The notes under the pieces were generated by a model. That model had not been told where the DNA came from, ran no database searches, and worked only from the letters and a program-made list of their open reading frames with translations. From CAIMUS01 sp963708455 (lineage in GTDB: Bacteria > Pseudomonadota > Gammaproteobacteria > Competibacterales > Competibacteraceae), in the NCBI GenBank assembly GCA_963708455.1, contig CAVPSQ010000010.1, forward strand, positions 124,001-188,000: a DNA stretch of 64,000 nt, read 5' to 3'. Positions 8,533 through 18,261 of this stretch are shown one piece after another; the first letter of the stretch is position 1, and each line of letters begins with the position of its first letter. Position numbers and translations under genes: made by a program.

Positions 8533-9961
8533 TCAGTTTTCGGTGGCACAATCGCGTGGAGTAATGTTCTTCTCTTTGGCGTAGGCGGCTGCCGATTTTT
8601 CAACCTCCGGCCTGACCAGCGACTGATCCGTCGCTATCCAGTCCGACACCAGCACCCACTTAGCGCCGTCCCATTGCTGGAAACGCACCGGCGCGCCGCC
8701 TTCGTGATCGGCGCAGGTGATTTTAAACGGCGGCATCAGCCCCTTGAGCCCCAGTTCCTCCAGGCGTTTGTCGGTGATTTCCAGGTGCTCCAGACCCCAG
8801 CGGACCTGTTCGCCGGTGAGCGGTTGCTTGCCGTACTTCTCCTGGGCCTTGCGGATGGCCTCAGTATTCAGCACCCCGTGGACCAGCCCACGATTGTAGT
8901 AGATGCTGCCGATGCGGGCGGGATCCTGCATGTTGCCCTTGCCCTGCTTGTACAGCAGGTCCTTGATTTGCTGGACGGCGGGGAAATCGGCACCCGCCGG
9001 ATTCAGTCCGGCGGCGGTGTAACCGACCGCGGCTTCGCCAGCCGGCACCACGTCCTCTTCAGCGCCACTCCACCACACGCCGACCATCCGGTCAGCCGGG
9101 AATTTGACCCGCGACGCCTGCCTGATCGCCGTGGGGTTCATCACGCCCCAACCGCGCAGGATGACCCAGTCCGGCTTGTTCTGACGGATTTGCAGCCATT
9201 GCGATTGCTGCTCGTTGCCGGGAGGCGGCACGGCGATGGCGGTCAGACTCGAAACCGTATTTTTTAGCCTGAGCATCCAGAATCGACGCGGTCTCCTTGC
9301 CATAACCGGAGTCATGATACAGGTTGACGATCTTCTTACCCTTGAGTTTGTCCAGACCGTCTCCTTTCAATTCGCCTTTTTGCACATGCTGGTAGCACTC
9401 TACGGCCCGGTTGGGTTTATCCACCAGCTCGGGATACTGCGCCATGCACTGCTCCTGCAGCGCGATGAACTTGATCTTGGCTGTGTTCTGGCTCCAGTAG
9501 TTGGTCATTAAGGGAAAAACATAGGGAAAGACGCGTCCGTCGGAGGTATCGGCCCGCCCGTAGCCGATCGATACCACCGGAATCTTATCCTGCAGGGTGC
9601 GTTCCAGGGTGGCGTATACCGGCGGCGTGGCGACGAAGTTGAACATCGCCGCGCCGGTGGGTCCTTTGGCTTTCAGTCGCTCGTAGCATTCGATGGCGCG
9701 GTCGGGTTTGTACTCGGTCTCGCACTCTTCGAAGATGATTTTGACGCCGTTGATGCCGCCGTCGCGTTCGTTCAGTAAATTGATGTAATCGACAAAGCCG
9801 CCGAAGATGCCGGTGCCGCCGGCCGCATAGGGGCCAATCCGGTAGCTGGTCAGCGGAATGAACTGCTCGTCGGCGGCGGCCGCCGGGTTGGTGACGGCCA
9901 TGCCCAGACCGACCGCGCCGAGCGTAGCCAGCAGGGTGGTGCGAGTCATCAGATTTTTCAT
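8533..9961 (-). CDS. livK: LivK-type periplasmic substrate-binding protein (one frameshift)
   Basis: The periplasmic receptor of the importer, about 475 residues when repaired. The ATG at 9961 follows AAAGGAGG and opens a classic signal peptide ending near NPAAAADEQ. The N-terminal lobe reads in one frame through AQAKKYGFE and the C-terminal lobe in another from LTAIAVPPPGNEQQSQW. Removing one base near 9249 joins them. Branched-chain/amide-type binding-protein features such as ECYERLKAKGP and PVVSIGYGRADTSDGR are conserved. Whether the shift is a sequence error or an inactivating mutation cannot be told here; the rest of the operon is intact. Confidence 0.85.
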
Positions 9962-10059
9962 GCTGCCTCCTTTGGAGAGCTTATGTTTTAACCCACGAGG
10001 GGTTTTTGAATGAGGGTTCCCGGTAGGGCCGGGAGCCCTGTCGATGCAGTCAACGAATG

Positions 10060-11127
10060 CTAGTGTGGAAACGGCCACAGCCGCAGTTTCTCCTTGGTGA
10101 TCTGCCACAGCCGCGCCAGACCCAGCGGCTCCACGATTAAAAAGAAAATGATCAAGCCGCCGAAGACAATCAGTTCCAGGTTCGAAAGCAAATCCGGCCG
10201 GACCGCCGCGCCGAACAGGGCGTGGACAGTGAAATTGAGAAAGATCGGCAGCAGCATGATGAAGGCTGCGCCGATAAAAGAGCCCAGAATGCTGCCCACG
10301 CCGCCGACGATGATCATGAACAGGATCTGAAAAGACCGGTGCAGATCGAAAGCCTGGGCATCCACCGTGCCCAGATAGGCGAAGGCCCACAAGGCGCCGG
10401 CTACGCCGCAATAGAAGGAACTGACGGCGAAGGCCAGCAGCTTGGTCTCCATGATGCGAATGCCGATCACTTCCGCCGCCACGTCCATATCCCGCACCGC
10501 CATCCAGGCCCGGCCGGTGGCGCAGCGCGCCATATTCTTAGCCAGCAGAGCCAGCGCCGCGACGATAGTCAGCACCAGCAGGTATTTGTGGACCGGCGTA
10601 TCGAAGGCATAGCCCAGGATCACCATTTTCTGGGCGGTGATCACACCGGAAGGGCTGTAATTGGAAAACCAGGGAAATTTATTCAGCGCCCATTCGATAA
10701 AGAACTGTGCCGCCAGCGTCGCCACTGCCAGATAAAAACCCTTGATGCGCAGGCTGGGGATGCCGAATACGATGCCCACGGCGGCGGCGATGGCGCCGGC
10801 CAGCACGAAGTCGAGCAGCAGCGGCAGCGCCGGCAGACGCAGTTCCAGGTTGTAAGCAGCGAAAGCGCCGACCGCCATGAAGGCCGCGGAACCCAACGAC
10901 AACTGGCCGCAATAGCCAGTCAGGATATTCACCCCCAGTGCAGCCAGCGACAGGATCAGGAACGGCGTCAGAATGGCGCCCAGCCAGTAATCCCCGGCGA
11001 ACAGCGGAATAATGACGAAAGCAACCAACCACAGGAACGCGATGCCCCAGCGGTCCTGCAAGATGGGAAAAATCGCCTGATCGGCTTGATAACTGCTTTT
11101 GAACTGGCCACATTCGCGGTAGATCAT
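10060..11127 (-). CDS. livM: LivM-type ABC transporter permease
   Basis: An inner-membrane permease of 355 residues with about nine hydrophobic segments. It contains the family segment LTGYCGQLSLGSAAFMAVGA and the cytoplasmic EAA-like loop containing RAWMAVRDMDVAAEVIG that contacts the ATPases. The ATG at 11127 lies just beyond the LivH stop. It pairs with LivH to form the transmembrane channel. Confidence 0.93.
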   Translation of the reverse strand: MIYRECGQFKSSYQADQAIFPILQDRWGIAFLWLVAFVIIPLFAGDYWLGAILTPFLILSLAALGVNILTGYCGQLSLGSAAFMAVGAFAAYNLELRLPALPLLLDFVLAGAIAAAVGIVFGIPSLRIKGFYLAVATLAAQFFIEWALNKFPWFSNYSPSGVITAQKMVILGYAFDTPVHKYLLVLTIVAALALLAKNMARCATGRAWMAVRDMDVAAEVIGIRIMETKLLAFAVSSFYCGVAGALWAFAYLGTVDAQAFDLHRSFQILFMIIVGGVGSILGSFIGAAFIMLLPIFLNFTVHALFGAAVRPDLLSNLELIVFGGLIIFFLIVEPLGLARLWQITKEKLRLWPFPH

Positions 11128-11130
11128 GGC

Positions 11131-12012
11131 TCACACCCTGTCGATGTGGACTTCGCCGAACAGACCTTCGGGACGCACCAGCAAAAAGCCCAGGGCCAGT
11201 ACGTAGGGAAACCAGTTCTCGATGCCGCCGCCAACGTAAGGGCCGAGATAGACTTCCGCCAGTTTCTCACTGGAGCCGATGATCAGGCCGCCGACGATGG
11301 CGCCGGGCACTGAGGTGAAGCCGCCCAGGATCATCACCGGCAGCGCTTTCAGCACCACCAGGGTCAGGGCGAACTGCACGCCCAGGCGCGCTCCCCACAG
11401 CAGGCCCGCCACCAGGGCCACGAAGCCGGCCGCGGCCCAGACGATGGCCCAGATGTGCTGCAAGGGAATGCCCACCGCCAGCGCCGCTTGATGGTCGTCC
11501 GCCACGGCCCGCAGCGCGCGGCCGGTGCGGGTCTTGCTGAAGAACACCGCCAGCGTCGCCACCAGCAGGGCCCCGACGGCCGCGGCGAACAGATCGAAAC
11601 TGCTGATAAAGATATTGCCGATCTCGATGACATCATCGGGCACGCCCAGATCCAGGCGATGGGGCTGGGTGCCCCATACGCCCTGGGCCAGTCCTTCCAG
11701 CAGATAGCTCAGGCCGATGGTGGCCATGAACAGCGTGATCGGCGGCTGGTTCACCAGTGGCCGCAGCACCAGACGCTCGATGGCCAGCGCCAGCACCACC
11801 ATGATGGCCAGCGTGACCGCGAACGCCAGCCAGAAATTTAGCCCTTTTTCCTCCAGGCTGACGAAGGTCAGTGCCGCGAACAGCACCATCGCTCCCTGGG
11901 CGAAGTTCAACACCCCGGAGGCTTTGAAAATCAGCACGAAGCCGAGCGCCACCAGCGAGTACATCACGCCGGCCAGCAGCCCGCCGATCAGCACTTCGAG
12001 AAAGAAATCCAC
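11131..12012 (-). CDS. livH: LivH-type ABC transporter permease
   Basis: An inner-membrane permease of 293 residues with a GTG start at 12012. The hydrophobic N-terminus DFFLEVLIGGLLAGVMYSLV, the segment VLNFAQGAMVLFAA and the loop TRTGRALRAVADDHQAALAVG are typical of LivH. It lies between LivG and LivM with short gaps and forms the channel together with LivM. Confidence 0.93.
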   Translation of the reverse strand: MDFFLEVLIGGLLAGVMYSLVALGFVLIFKASGVLNFAQGAMVLFAALTFVSLEEKGLNFWLAFAVTLAIMVVLALAIERLVLRPLVNQPPITLFMATIGLSYLLEGLAQGVWGTQPHRLDLGVPDDVIEIGNIFISSFDLFAAAVGALLVATLAVFFSKTRTGRALRAVADDHQAALAVGIPLQHIWAIVWAAAGFVALVAGLLWGARLGVQFALTLVVLKALPVMILGGFTSVPGAIVGGLIIGSSEKLAEVYLGPYVGGGIENWFPYVLALGFLLVRPEGLFGEVHIDRV

Positions 12013-12045
12013 AGCTAAATCTCCGCCTGGGTGGTGATGTCGTTG

Positions 12046-12834
12046 TCAATGACCGGCGCCGAGATAGGCATCGATCACCTGTTGGTTAGTGCGGATTTCC
12101 TCCGGGACGCCGTCGGCGATCTTGCGTCCGTAATCCAGTACGACGACATGGTCGGACAGATCCATGACCACTCCCATATCATGTTCGATCAGCACCATGG
12201 TGGCGCCGAACTCGTCGTTGACGTCCAGAATGAAGCGGCACATATCCTCTTTTTCCTCCACGTTCATGCCGGCCATCGGTTCATCCAGCAGCAGCAACTG
12301 CGGCTCCGCCGCCAGGGCGCGACCCAGCTCCACCCGCTTCTGCAAGCCATAAGGCAGCCGGCCGACCAGCACCTTGCGAATGGACTCGATCTCCAGAAAG
12401 TCGATGATTTCCTCCACCCGCCGGCGGTGCTCGAGTTCTTCCCGGCGGGCGCGTCCCCAGTAAAAGGCCTGCTCGATAAAGCTGCTTTTCATCAGAATAT
12501 TGCGGCCGGTGAGGATGTTGTCCAGCACCGTCATCCCCTTGAACAGGGCAATGTTCTGAAAGGTGCGGGCGATGCCCTGGCGGGTTGATTTATGGGTGCG
12601 CATCCGCCGCAAAGTTCTACCTCTATAGGTGATCGCGCCCTGCTGCGGATGATAGACGCCGTTGATCACGTTGAGCAGCGAACTCTTGCCGGCGCCGTTG
12701 GGGCCGATGATCGAGCAGATCTCGTGTTCCCGGATGCTCAGGCTGACATCGGTCAAGGCCTTGACGCCGCCGAAGGACAGGGTGATGTGCTCCACCTTGA
12801 GGATGTCGGCGCCGAAACTACGCTCTGGCTGCAT
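12046..12834 (-). CDS. livG: LivG-type ABC transporter ATPase
   Basis: The second ATPase of the importer, 262 residues from the ATG at 12834, which follows a GAGGAA ribosome-binding site. It carries Walker A GPNGAGKSS, the signature region LPYGLQKRVELGRAL and Walker B LLLLDEPMAGM, and ends with the LivG-like DYGRKIADGVPEEIRTN. The frame continues 19 codons upstream into the preceding ligase gene without a better start. Confidence 0.92.
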   Translation of the reverse strand: MQPERSFGADILKVEHITLSFGGVKALTDVSLSIREHEICSIIGPNGAGKSSLLNVINGVYHPQQGAITYRGRTLRRMRTHKSTRQGIARTFQNIALFKGMTVLDNILTGRNILMKSSFIEQAFYWGRARREELEHRRRVEEIIDFLEIESIRKVLVGRLPYGLQKRVELGRALAAEPQLLLLDEPMAGMNVEEKEDMCRFILDVNDEFGATMVLIEHDMGVVMDLSDHVVVLDYGRKIADGVPEEIRTNQQVIDAYLGAGH

Positions 12835-12844
12835 GGAAGATTCC

Positions 12845-14832
12845 TCAACTGGCCTGGCGTAGTTCTGTCGCGCCGTAGCGTTCGGCTTCACGGATGTGCA
12901 GATCGGCCCGCACCACGCCAGTGCGGCCGTCCTCGAATTTTACCTGCGCCTCGATGGAGTGATGGGTTTTGCCGGAATACAGTGCATCGATCAGAGCCGC
13001 ATATCTATCGGCGATAAAACCGCGGCGCACCTTGCGGGTGCGGGTCAGTTCGCCGTCGTCGGCGTCCAGTTCCTTGTGCAGAATCAGAAAGCGCTTGATC
13101 TGGGAACCGCTCAGCCGGGGGTCTCTGGCCAGATCGGCATTTACCTTTTGCACGCAGTCCTGAATTAGATCGTAGACCGGCGCCTGCCCGGCCAAATCGG
13201 TATAACCGGAGTACGGCAGGTTATGCCGCTCCGCCCAATTACCGACTGCTTCCAGATCGATGTTGATGAAGGCCGTGACGTATTCCCGGGCATCGCCGAA
13301 AACCACCGCTTCCTTAATATAGGGGAAAAATTTGAGCTTGTTTTCCAGGTACTTGGGCGCAAACAGGGAGCCGTCCAGCAATTTGCCCACATCCTTGGCC
13401 CGGTCGATAATTTTGAGATGGCCGTTCTGCGTCGAAGAAGCCGGCGTCGCCGGTATGCACCCAGCCCTCTTCGTCCCTGGTCGCGGCGGTGGCTTGGGGA
13501 TTCTTATAATAGGAATGAAACACGCCGGGGCCGCGAAACAGGACTTCGCCGGCTTGGGTGATGTTGACCTCCACGCCGGGCGAGGGGGTGCCTACCGTAT
13601 CCGGTTTCACCTGGCCGTCGGGCTGGACGCAGATGAACACGGCCGCCTCGGTGGAGCCGTACAACTGCTTGACGTTGATGCCCAGCGAGCGGAAGAAATC
13701 GAAAATATCCGGTCCGATGGCCTCGCCGGCAGTAAAAGCCAGCCGCAGGCGGCTGAAGCCCAGTACGTTTTTCAGCGGCTCGTAGACCAGTCCGCGGCCG
13801 AGCGCATAGACCAGCCGGTCCTTAATGGAAACCGCTCTGCCGTCCAGAATGGCCGTGCCCACCCGCCGGGCGTGATTCATGAAGTAATGAAACAGCTTAC
13901 GCTTGAGCACGCCGGCGTCTTCCATGCGGATCATCACCTGGGTCAGCAGATTCTCGTAGATGCGGGGGGGCGCGAAGAAATAGGTCGGACCAATTTCGCG
14001 CATGTTGCTCATGACGGTTTCGCCGCTTTCCGGGCAACTGACGCAGAAACCGGCAACGTAAGATTGCGCGTAGGAAAACAGATGGTCGCCCACCCAGGCC
14101 ATCGGCAGATAGGCTAGCACTTCTTCGTCTTCGTTCAGCCCTTCCCGCAGGATGCCGTTGCGACCGGTAACGATGAAATTGCGGTAAGTGAGCATGACGC
14201 CTTTGGGATTACCGGTGGTACCGGAAGTGTAGAGCATCACCGCGATATCGTCGCCCGCCCCTGCCGCGACCCGCCCGGAGAAAAAGCCGGGATTGGCGCG
14301 GTCGAAATCCCGCCCCTGCTGTTGTAAGTCCGCCAGACTGTGCAGGAAAGGCTGGCAGTAATGACGCAGGCCACGCGGGTCATCGTAAATGACGGTTTGC
14401 AACAGCGGGCAGCGGTCCTTGATGTCGATGCTTTTATCGACCTGCTCCTGGTCCTCCACTACGACGAAAGCAATGTCGGCGTTCTGCAGCACGTAGGCCA
14501 TTTCGTCGGCGACCGCATCCTGATAGAGCGGCACCGGGATCCCGCCCAGGCACTGAGCCGCTGCCATCGACCAGTACAGTCTGCGGCCGGTTGTCGCCGA
14601 TGATGGCCAGTTTATCGCCCTGCTTAAAACCCAGGGCCGCCAGCCCGCAGGCCAGCGCGCGGATTTCGGCGGCCATCTCACGCCAGGTCCATACCTGCCA
14701 GATGCCAAATTCCTTTTCCCGAATAGCGGGTTTGGTGCCGCGCCGGTCGGCGTGATCCAGCAACAGCTTGGGAAAAGTATCCAGGTTCGGGTCGAGCGGC
14801 GCCGTGGCAACGACGTGCAGGTCTTGGTGCAT
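12845..14832 (-). CDS. Long-chain acyl-CoA synthetase-like AMP-dependent ligase (two frameshifts)
   Basis: An AMP-binding ligase of about 661 residues once repaired, resembling FadD/FadD15-type synthetases that activate carboxylic acids to acyl-CoA. The AMP-binding motif MLYTSGTTGNPKGVML, the segment LPMAWVGDHLFSYAQ and the C-terminal GHLKIIDRAKDVGKLLDGS are present. The reading frame changes twice: near 14580, between GDNRPQ and LYWSMAAAQ, and near 13435, between GFFDA and NGHLKIID. Each is fixed by deleting one base. It is the first gene of the Liv operon, so it probably activates the imported acid together with the PaaK-like enzyme. Confidence 0.85.
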
Positions 14833-15019
14833 GGCCGGCAGTCCTCTTAAATCCTCGCTTGGGATGGTGGTAGCTCATTATGTAATAGTTGTTGCAACGA
14901 GTTTGCGCGAACGCTCACTGATTTTAATACACTAATTCGGTGTTTGATATTGGTAAATTTTTGTCAAAACCTATTATCCATTGCAGCGATGCCGCGGCAA
15001 TGGCGACCTGTATTCTCCG

Positions 15020-15832
15020 ATGGATTTCCTGTTGCACTACGAAAATCTGCTCCGGCTGGGTTGTTTCCTGACGGGGCTGCTGCTGCTGGCCGGATGGGAA
15101 TGGCGGCAACCCCGCCGCGTGCTGAGTCTGTCCCGCGCCCGACGCTGGCCAGCCAATCTAGGGCTGGTGGTGGTGGACAGCGTGGCGTTGCGCTGCATCC
15201 TGCCGCTGCTGGCGGTAAGCGCCGCGCTCGCCGCCGCTGAGCGCGGTTGGGGCCTGTTCCACTGGCTGCACGTTGCCTTCTGGCCCGCTTTTATCGCCTC
15301 CCTCCTGGTGCTGGATTTGGCGATCTATGCGCAGCATGTGATCTTCCATAAGATTCCGCTGTTGTGGCGCCTGCACCGGGTGCATCACAGCGATACCGAC
15401 ATCGATGTCACCACGGCGCTGCGCTTTCATCCGCTCGAGATCGTATTGTCCATGCTGCTCAAGATCGGTATCGTGACGCTGCTCGGCGCGCCGGCCGCCG
15501 CTGTACTGCTGTTCGAGGTGATCCTGAACGCCACCGCCCTGTTCAATCACAGCAATGTGCAATTATCACTCAGGCTGGATGCCTGGCTGCGATGGCTCCT
15601 GGTTACGCCCGATATGCACCGTGTGCATCATTCCATTCATCGCGACGAGACCGACAGCAATTTCGGTTTCAACCTGCCCTGGTGGGACCGGCTGTTCGGG
15701 ACCTATCGGGCGCAACCCCGCGACGGTCACAGCGGCATGACCATCGGCCTGGACGTGTTCCGGGATGAGCGCTCGGTGAGATTATGGTGGTTGCTGGCGC
15801 AGCCTTTTCTCAAGGCGACACCTAAAAGTTAA
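15020..15832 (+). CDS. Sterol desaturase / fatty acid hydroxylase superfamily membrane enzyme
   Basis: A di-iron membrane oxygenase of 270 residues from the ATG at 15020. Several hydrophobic helices precede the histidine clusters that bind iron: HVIFH, HRVHHSD, a central FNHSN and the C-terminal MHRVHHS. Members hydroxylate or desaturate lipid chains. The terminal WWDRLFGTYR is characteristic. It stands alone, divergent from the Liv operon. Because a ceramide locus lies about 10 kb away, hydroxylation of a sphingoid base or its fatty acid is one possible role, but nothing in the sequence proves it. Confidence 0.85.
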   Translation: MDFLLHYENLLRLGCFLTGLLLLAGWEWRQPRRVLSLSRARRWPANLGLVVVDSVALRCILPLLAVSAALAAAERGWGLFHWLHVAFWPAFIASLLVLDLAIYAQHVIFHKIPLLWRLHRVHHSDTDIDVTTALRFHPLEIVLSMLLKIGIVTLLGAPAAAVLLFEVILNATALFNHSNVQLSLRLDAWLRWLLVTPDMHRVHHSIHRDETDSNFGFNLPWWDRLFGTYRAQPRDGHSGMTIGLDVFRDERSVRLWWLLAQPFLKATPKS

Positions 15833-15898
15833 CCATCCCAAGAGGATTAGTGGTTCGTCAACCTTCGATTGACGCATGTCGTGTGAGAGTGTGTTGAC

Positions 15899-16028
15899 AG
15901 AAAGCGATTAAAATGAGAGCTGTTCATTATGGCTTCTGAGAAAATCCGGGGTGTCTCGTCATTATGATTCTTATTTATTACCTATCCATTAGCTACAGGT
16001 TCCATTGTATTAGAGCGGGAATTGCTGG
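15899..16028 (+). repeat. Duplicated 130-bp segment, copy 1
   Basis: This stretch is about 80 percent identical by eye to 17423-17549, in the same orientation. Both contain GCGATTAAAATGAG, CATTATGGCTTCTGAG and a shared end at GGAATTGCTG. The two copies bracket a hypothetical gene and a broken transposase. Copy 1 has a small deletion relative to copy 2 that interrupts the short open frame. The 15833-16147 interval has no gene otherwise. Confidence 0.6.
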
Positions 16029-16147
16029 CGCCAGTCACTGCGGGTCGATACATAGCGCTCGACTGGTTACGCCCCTCGTCGATCTTGTAGAGTGAGATAG
16101 CACAACCTATTGCACCGTATACGGAGGCCGCCTAATGGCGGACAATG

Positions 16148-16630
16148 ATGAATACCAAAGAAGAATTGCAAGCGATTTTAACCGAATACCACCTGATTGA
16201 AAATCAATTAGAGTATTTAGAACAGCAGAAGCAGGCATTACGGGAAAAAATTCGAGGTTTACTTGAAGATGAGGGGCGAACGCATTATTTTATCGTGGTC
16301 GATGATCAACCGGTCGCTCTCGACCTGAAGGAGTACACCGAAGTCCGATATAATGAAGCCCTACTGCAACAGCGATTGGGTCCCAGATATACGCGCATCT
16401 TATCGCCAGACTTGAAGAAAATCAGACAGCATCTTCAGGAAATCACCCCGGCGTTAACACCTTATCTGGATAAAATCGGCTCTCCCTCCCGCGATATTAT
16501 CAAACAATTAATTTTGAGCGGTGAATTCGGTAAAAATGAATTTCAAGGCACTTTTGAAAAGGTACAGAAAACGACTTTGTATGTGAGAAAACCTCAAGTT
16601 GACAGTTTTAACGATAATACGCTTGAATGA
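16148..16630 (+). CDS. Hypothetical protein with N-terminal coiled coil
   Basis: A 160-residue cytoplasmic protein I do not recognise. The first 45 residues form a likely coiled coil (YHLIENQLEYLEQQKQALRE). They are followed by a small beta-rich segment around residues 45-70 and a helical, charged C-terminal half. The start may be either of two neighbouring ATG codons (16145 or 16148). Base composition is clearly AT-richer than the core genes, and it sits inside the island bracketed by the duplicated segment, which suggests acquisition by transfer. Confidence 0.6.
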   Translation: MNTKEELQAILTEYHLIENQLEYLEQQKQALREKIRGLLEDEGRTHYFIVVDDQPVALDLKEYTEVRYNEALLQQRLGPRYTRILSPDLKKIRQHLQEITPALTPYLDKIGSPSRDIIKQLILSGEFGKNEFQGTFEKVQKTTLYVRKPQVDSFNDNTLE

Positions 16631-16724
16631 GATGGAGTGGGTTTTTTAACAGCAAGCGTAGATACCATCTTGAAAGTCAAGCCTCCGATTGAGTCAGGTG
16701 CAATTATAAGAGGAAATAGGAGAT

Positions 16725-16768
16725 AGACCACGTTTTCCGGCGAACGGAAATGGAAAACGTGGTCTGTC
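16725..16768. repeat. Palindromic repeat, inverted-loop copy
   Basis: AGACCACGTTTTCC and its complement GGAAAACGTGGTCT bracket a short loop. The same palindrome occurs at 38791-38851 and 39581-39641. Here the loop (CGGCGAACGGAAAT) is the reverse complement of the loop in those copies, so this copy lies in the opposite orientation. It abuts the end of the transposase remnant. Confidence 0.65.
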
Positions 16769-17399
16769 ACCATGGCATTGTTTTACCTACAAAAAATATT
16801 CCCTTACGGGAACAATCTGCTATCACTGTGCTTTTGACAGTATGCCGCCGTTTTTTACCACTAAAATGTTGTCTTTGTTGTCTATTGTTTTGATGTCTGA
16901 AGTGCTCTCTTTCAGTGGCATCAATTGCTATATTCTTAGTATTTTTAACAACTTGAGAAAATTCATCAGCATTTTTAAAATACTGTTTTGGCAGGGTCTT
17001 CAGTGCTTTTTGTGTTTTTTTCAAAACAGGAATAAGTTTTTTTACATTCTCATGCGCTTTGGAAGGATTGATATCGAAAATAAAGCCTAACACATCAAAA
17101 GTTGGATAATTTTTTAGGTAGTACAGTATAAAAAATAACTTGTTCTCCGGAGTCCCTAATGATCCTGTACGTCCACCTCCTGGTCTTCTTTTTCTACTCT
17201 TGCTATTCTTTCTGTATTTGTTGTTCTTTGTCTCTTCAAGACATACTGAAAATGCTTCTAGCAGTTTATCAATTTCTCTGCAAAAGCCAAGATAAACCAG
17301 CGCTCCTGAACGGGGAGGGCTGGCAGGAAAAACGAGCGTGTTAACCGTTGCCGCCCAAGGCAATACAGCCATTGTGACACGGGCGGTAACGAGCGCCAA
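16767..17399 (-). pseudogene. Transposase remnant (IS5-like, DDE_Tnp_4 type)
   Basis: About 180 codons resemble the N-terminal and central part of IS5-related DDE transposases. A helix-turn-helix region is seen at LFFILYYLKNYPTFDVLGFIF, and the first catalytic aspartate at NIAIDATEREHFRHQ is followed by the typical FSGKKRRHTVK. The frame ends just after GKTMPW at the palindromic repeat, so the rest of the catalytic domain is missing. The extreme N-terminal 40 residues do not look like the family. It is inactive as it stands. Confidence 0.7.
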
Positions 17400-17422
17400 G
17401 GGATCATGATGACAGGGGTTCC

Positions 17423-17549
17423 CAGAAAGCGATTAAAATGAGCGCTATTCATTATGGCTTCTGAGGAAGTCAAAGGTATTTTTTGTCATTATGATTTTTA
17501 TACCTGTCCATTAGCTAAAGGTTCCAGTGCGTTAGAGCAGGAATTGCTG
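17423..17549 (+). repeat. Duplicated 130-bp segment, copy 2
   Basis: Second copy of the segment at 15899-16028. It carries an open frame starting MASEEVKGIFCHYDFYT that is disrupted in copy 1, so this copy may be nearer the ancestral form. I do not recognise the encoded peptide. The direct orientation of both copies around a transposase remnant suggests a duplication associated with insertion. Confidence 0.6.
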
Positions 17550-17616
17550 TTTAAGCATGACCCCTTTCAGGTACGGGTGTGGAAACCCACCCTCGTACCC
17601 GCGCTGGCGGAAGGTG

Positions 17617-17838
17617 TCAAACCTGACGGAACTTGCGCACAAACTGTTGCACATCAGAGCGCTTAAAGAAAAGGATCGGTTGTCGTGTCGCTCCGCGCGA
17701 TAGCAGCGCTCGGAACCAGTCCGGGTCATAGCCTGGGCCAAGCAGGAACAGGTGATCGCCGGGAAGGAATTCGACGATCCCATTGGCCCCATTACTGCTG
17801 AAAAAAGGCTGGGTGACTACATAATCGGTTCCGGTCAT
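17617..17838 (-). CDS. Small hypothetical protein
   Basis: A 73-residue protein (ATG 17838; two further ATG codons lie upstream at 17841 and 17859) with alternating hydrophobic and aromatic residues, including GIVEFLPGDHLFLLGPGYD, and a basic C-terminus. No signal peptide is seen. I do not recognise it. It is the only open frame with protein-like composition between the duplicated segment and the nuclease gene. Confidence 0.4.
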   Translation of the reverse strand: MTGTDYVVTQPFFSSNGANGIVEFLPGDHLFLLGPGYDPDWFRALLSRGATRQPILFFKRSDVQQFVRKFRQV

Positions 17839-17859
17839 CATGGCAATATCCTCAAACAA

Positions 17860-18261
17860 ACCCCTATCACTTGCACTTCATTATATACAAGTCTAAGCTA
17901 TTGATTTAAAAAAGATGATCAAAAATTGTAAAATCTAATTCAAGCATAGTATTTTTCATCTGATTCAATACCATAACGGTCAACAGCGGATGTAGCAGTG
18001 AAATATTCACATTTTGGCCCCCGCTTCACTCATTTTCGTAACCATGAATAAAACGGTAGTGCTTCAGACGTGGATACAATGCTTATCAAATGTTTTGTTA
18101 TCAACAAGTTGGGCGGCTTGATATCCATGTCAGAAATACTACCGATAGTTTCATGGTAGTGTTAGCCGGTTTCAACCGGTTAGGATGGGGTGAGGAACGA
18201 ACCGCAGCGCTTGCGGCGAAGCAACCAACACGTCGTCATATTGTGCGAATATGCCCTTGCC
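17860..18261. other. AT-rich intergenic region before the nuclease gene
   Basis: No supported gene. The stretch is AT-rich in its first 150 bases (17860-18010). A short inverted pair AATACTACC (about 18134) and GGTAGTGTT (about 18156) resembles the ends of the small inverted-repeat element at 33119-33207, but no complete element is present. The promoter of the secreted nuclease gene should lie here. Confidence 0.4.

Noticed and set aside
10222..11313. Plus-strand frame of 363 codons opposite livM
   Set aside because: Gln/His/Arg-rich shadow of the permease gene; no start context or motif.
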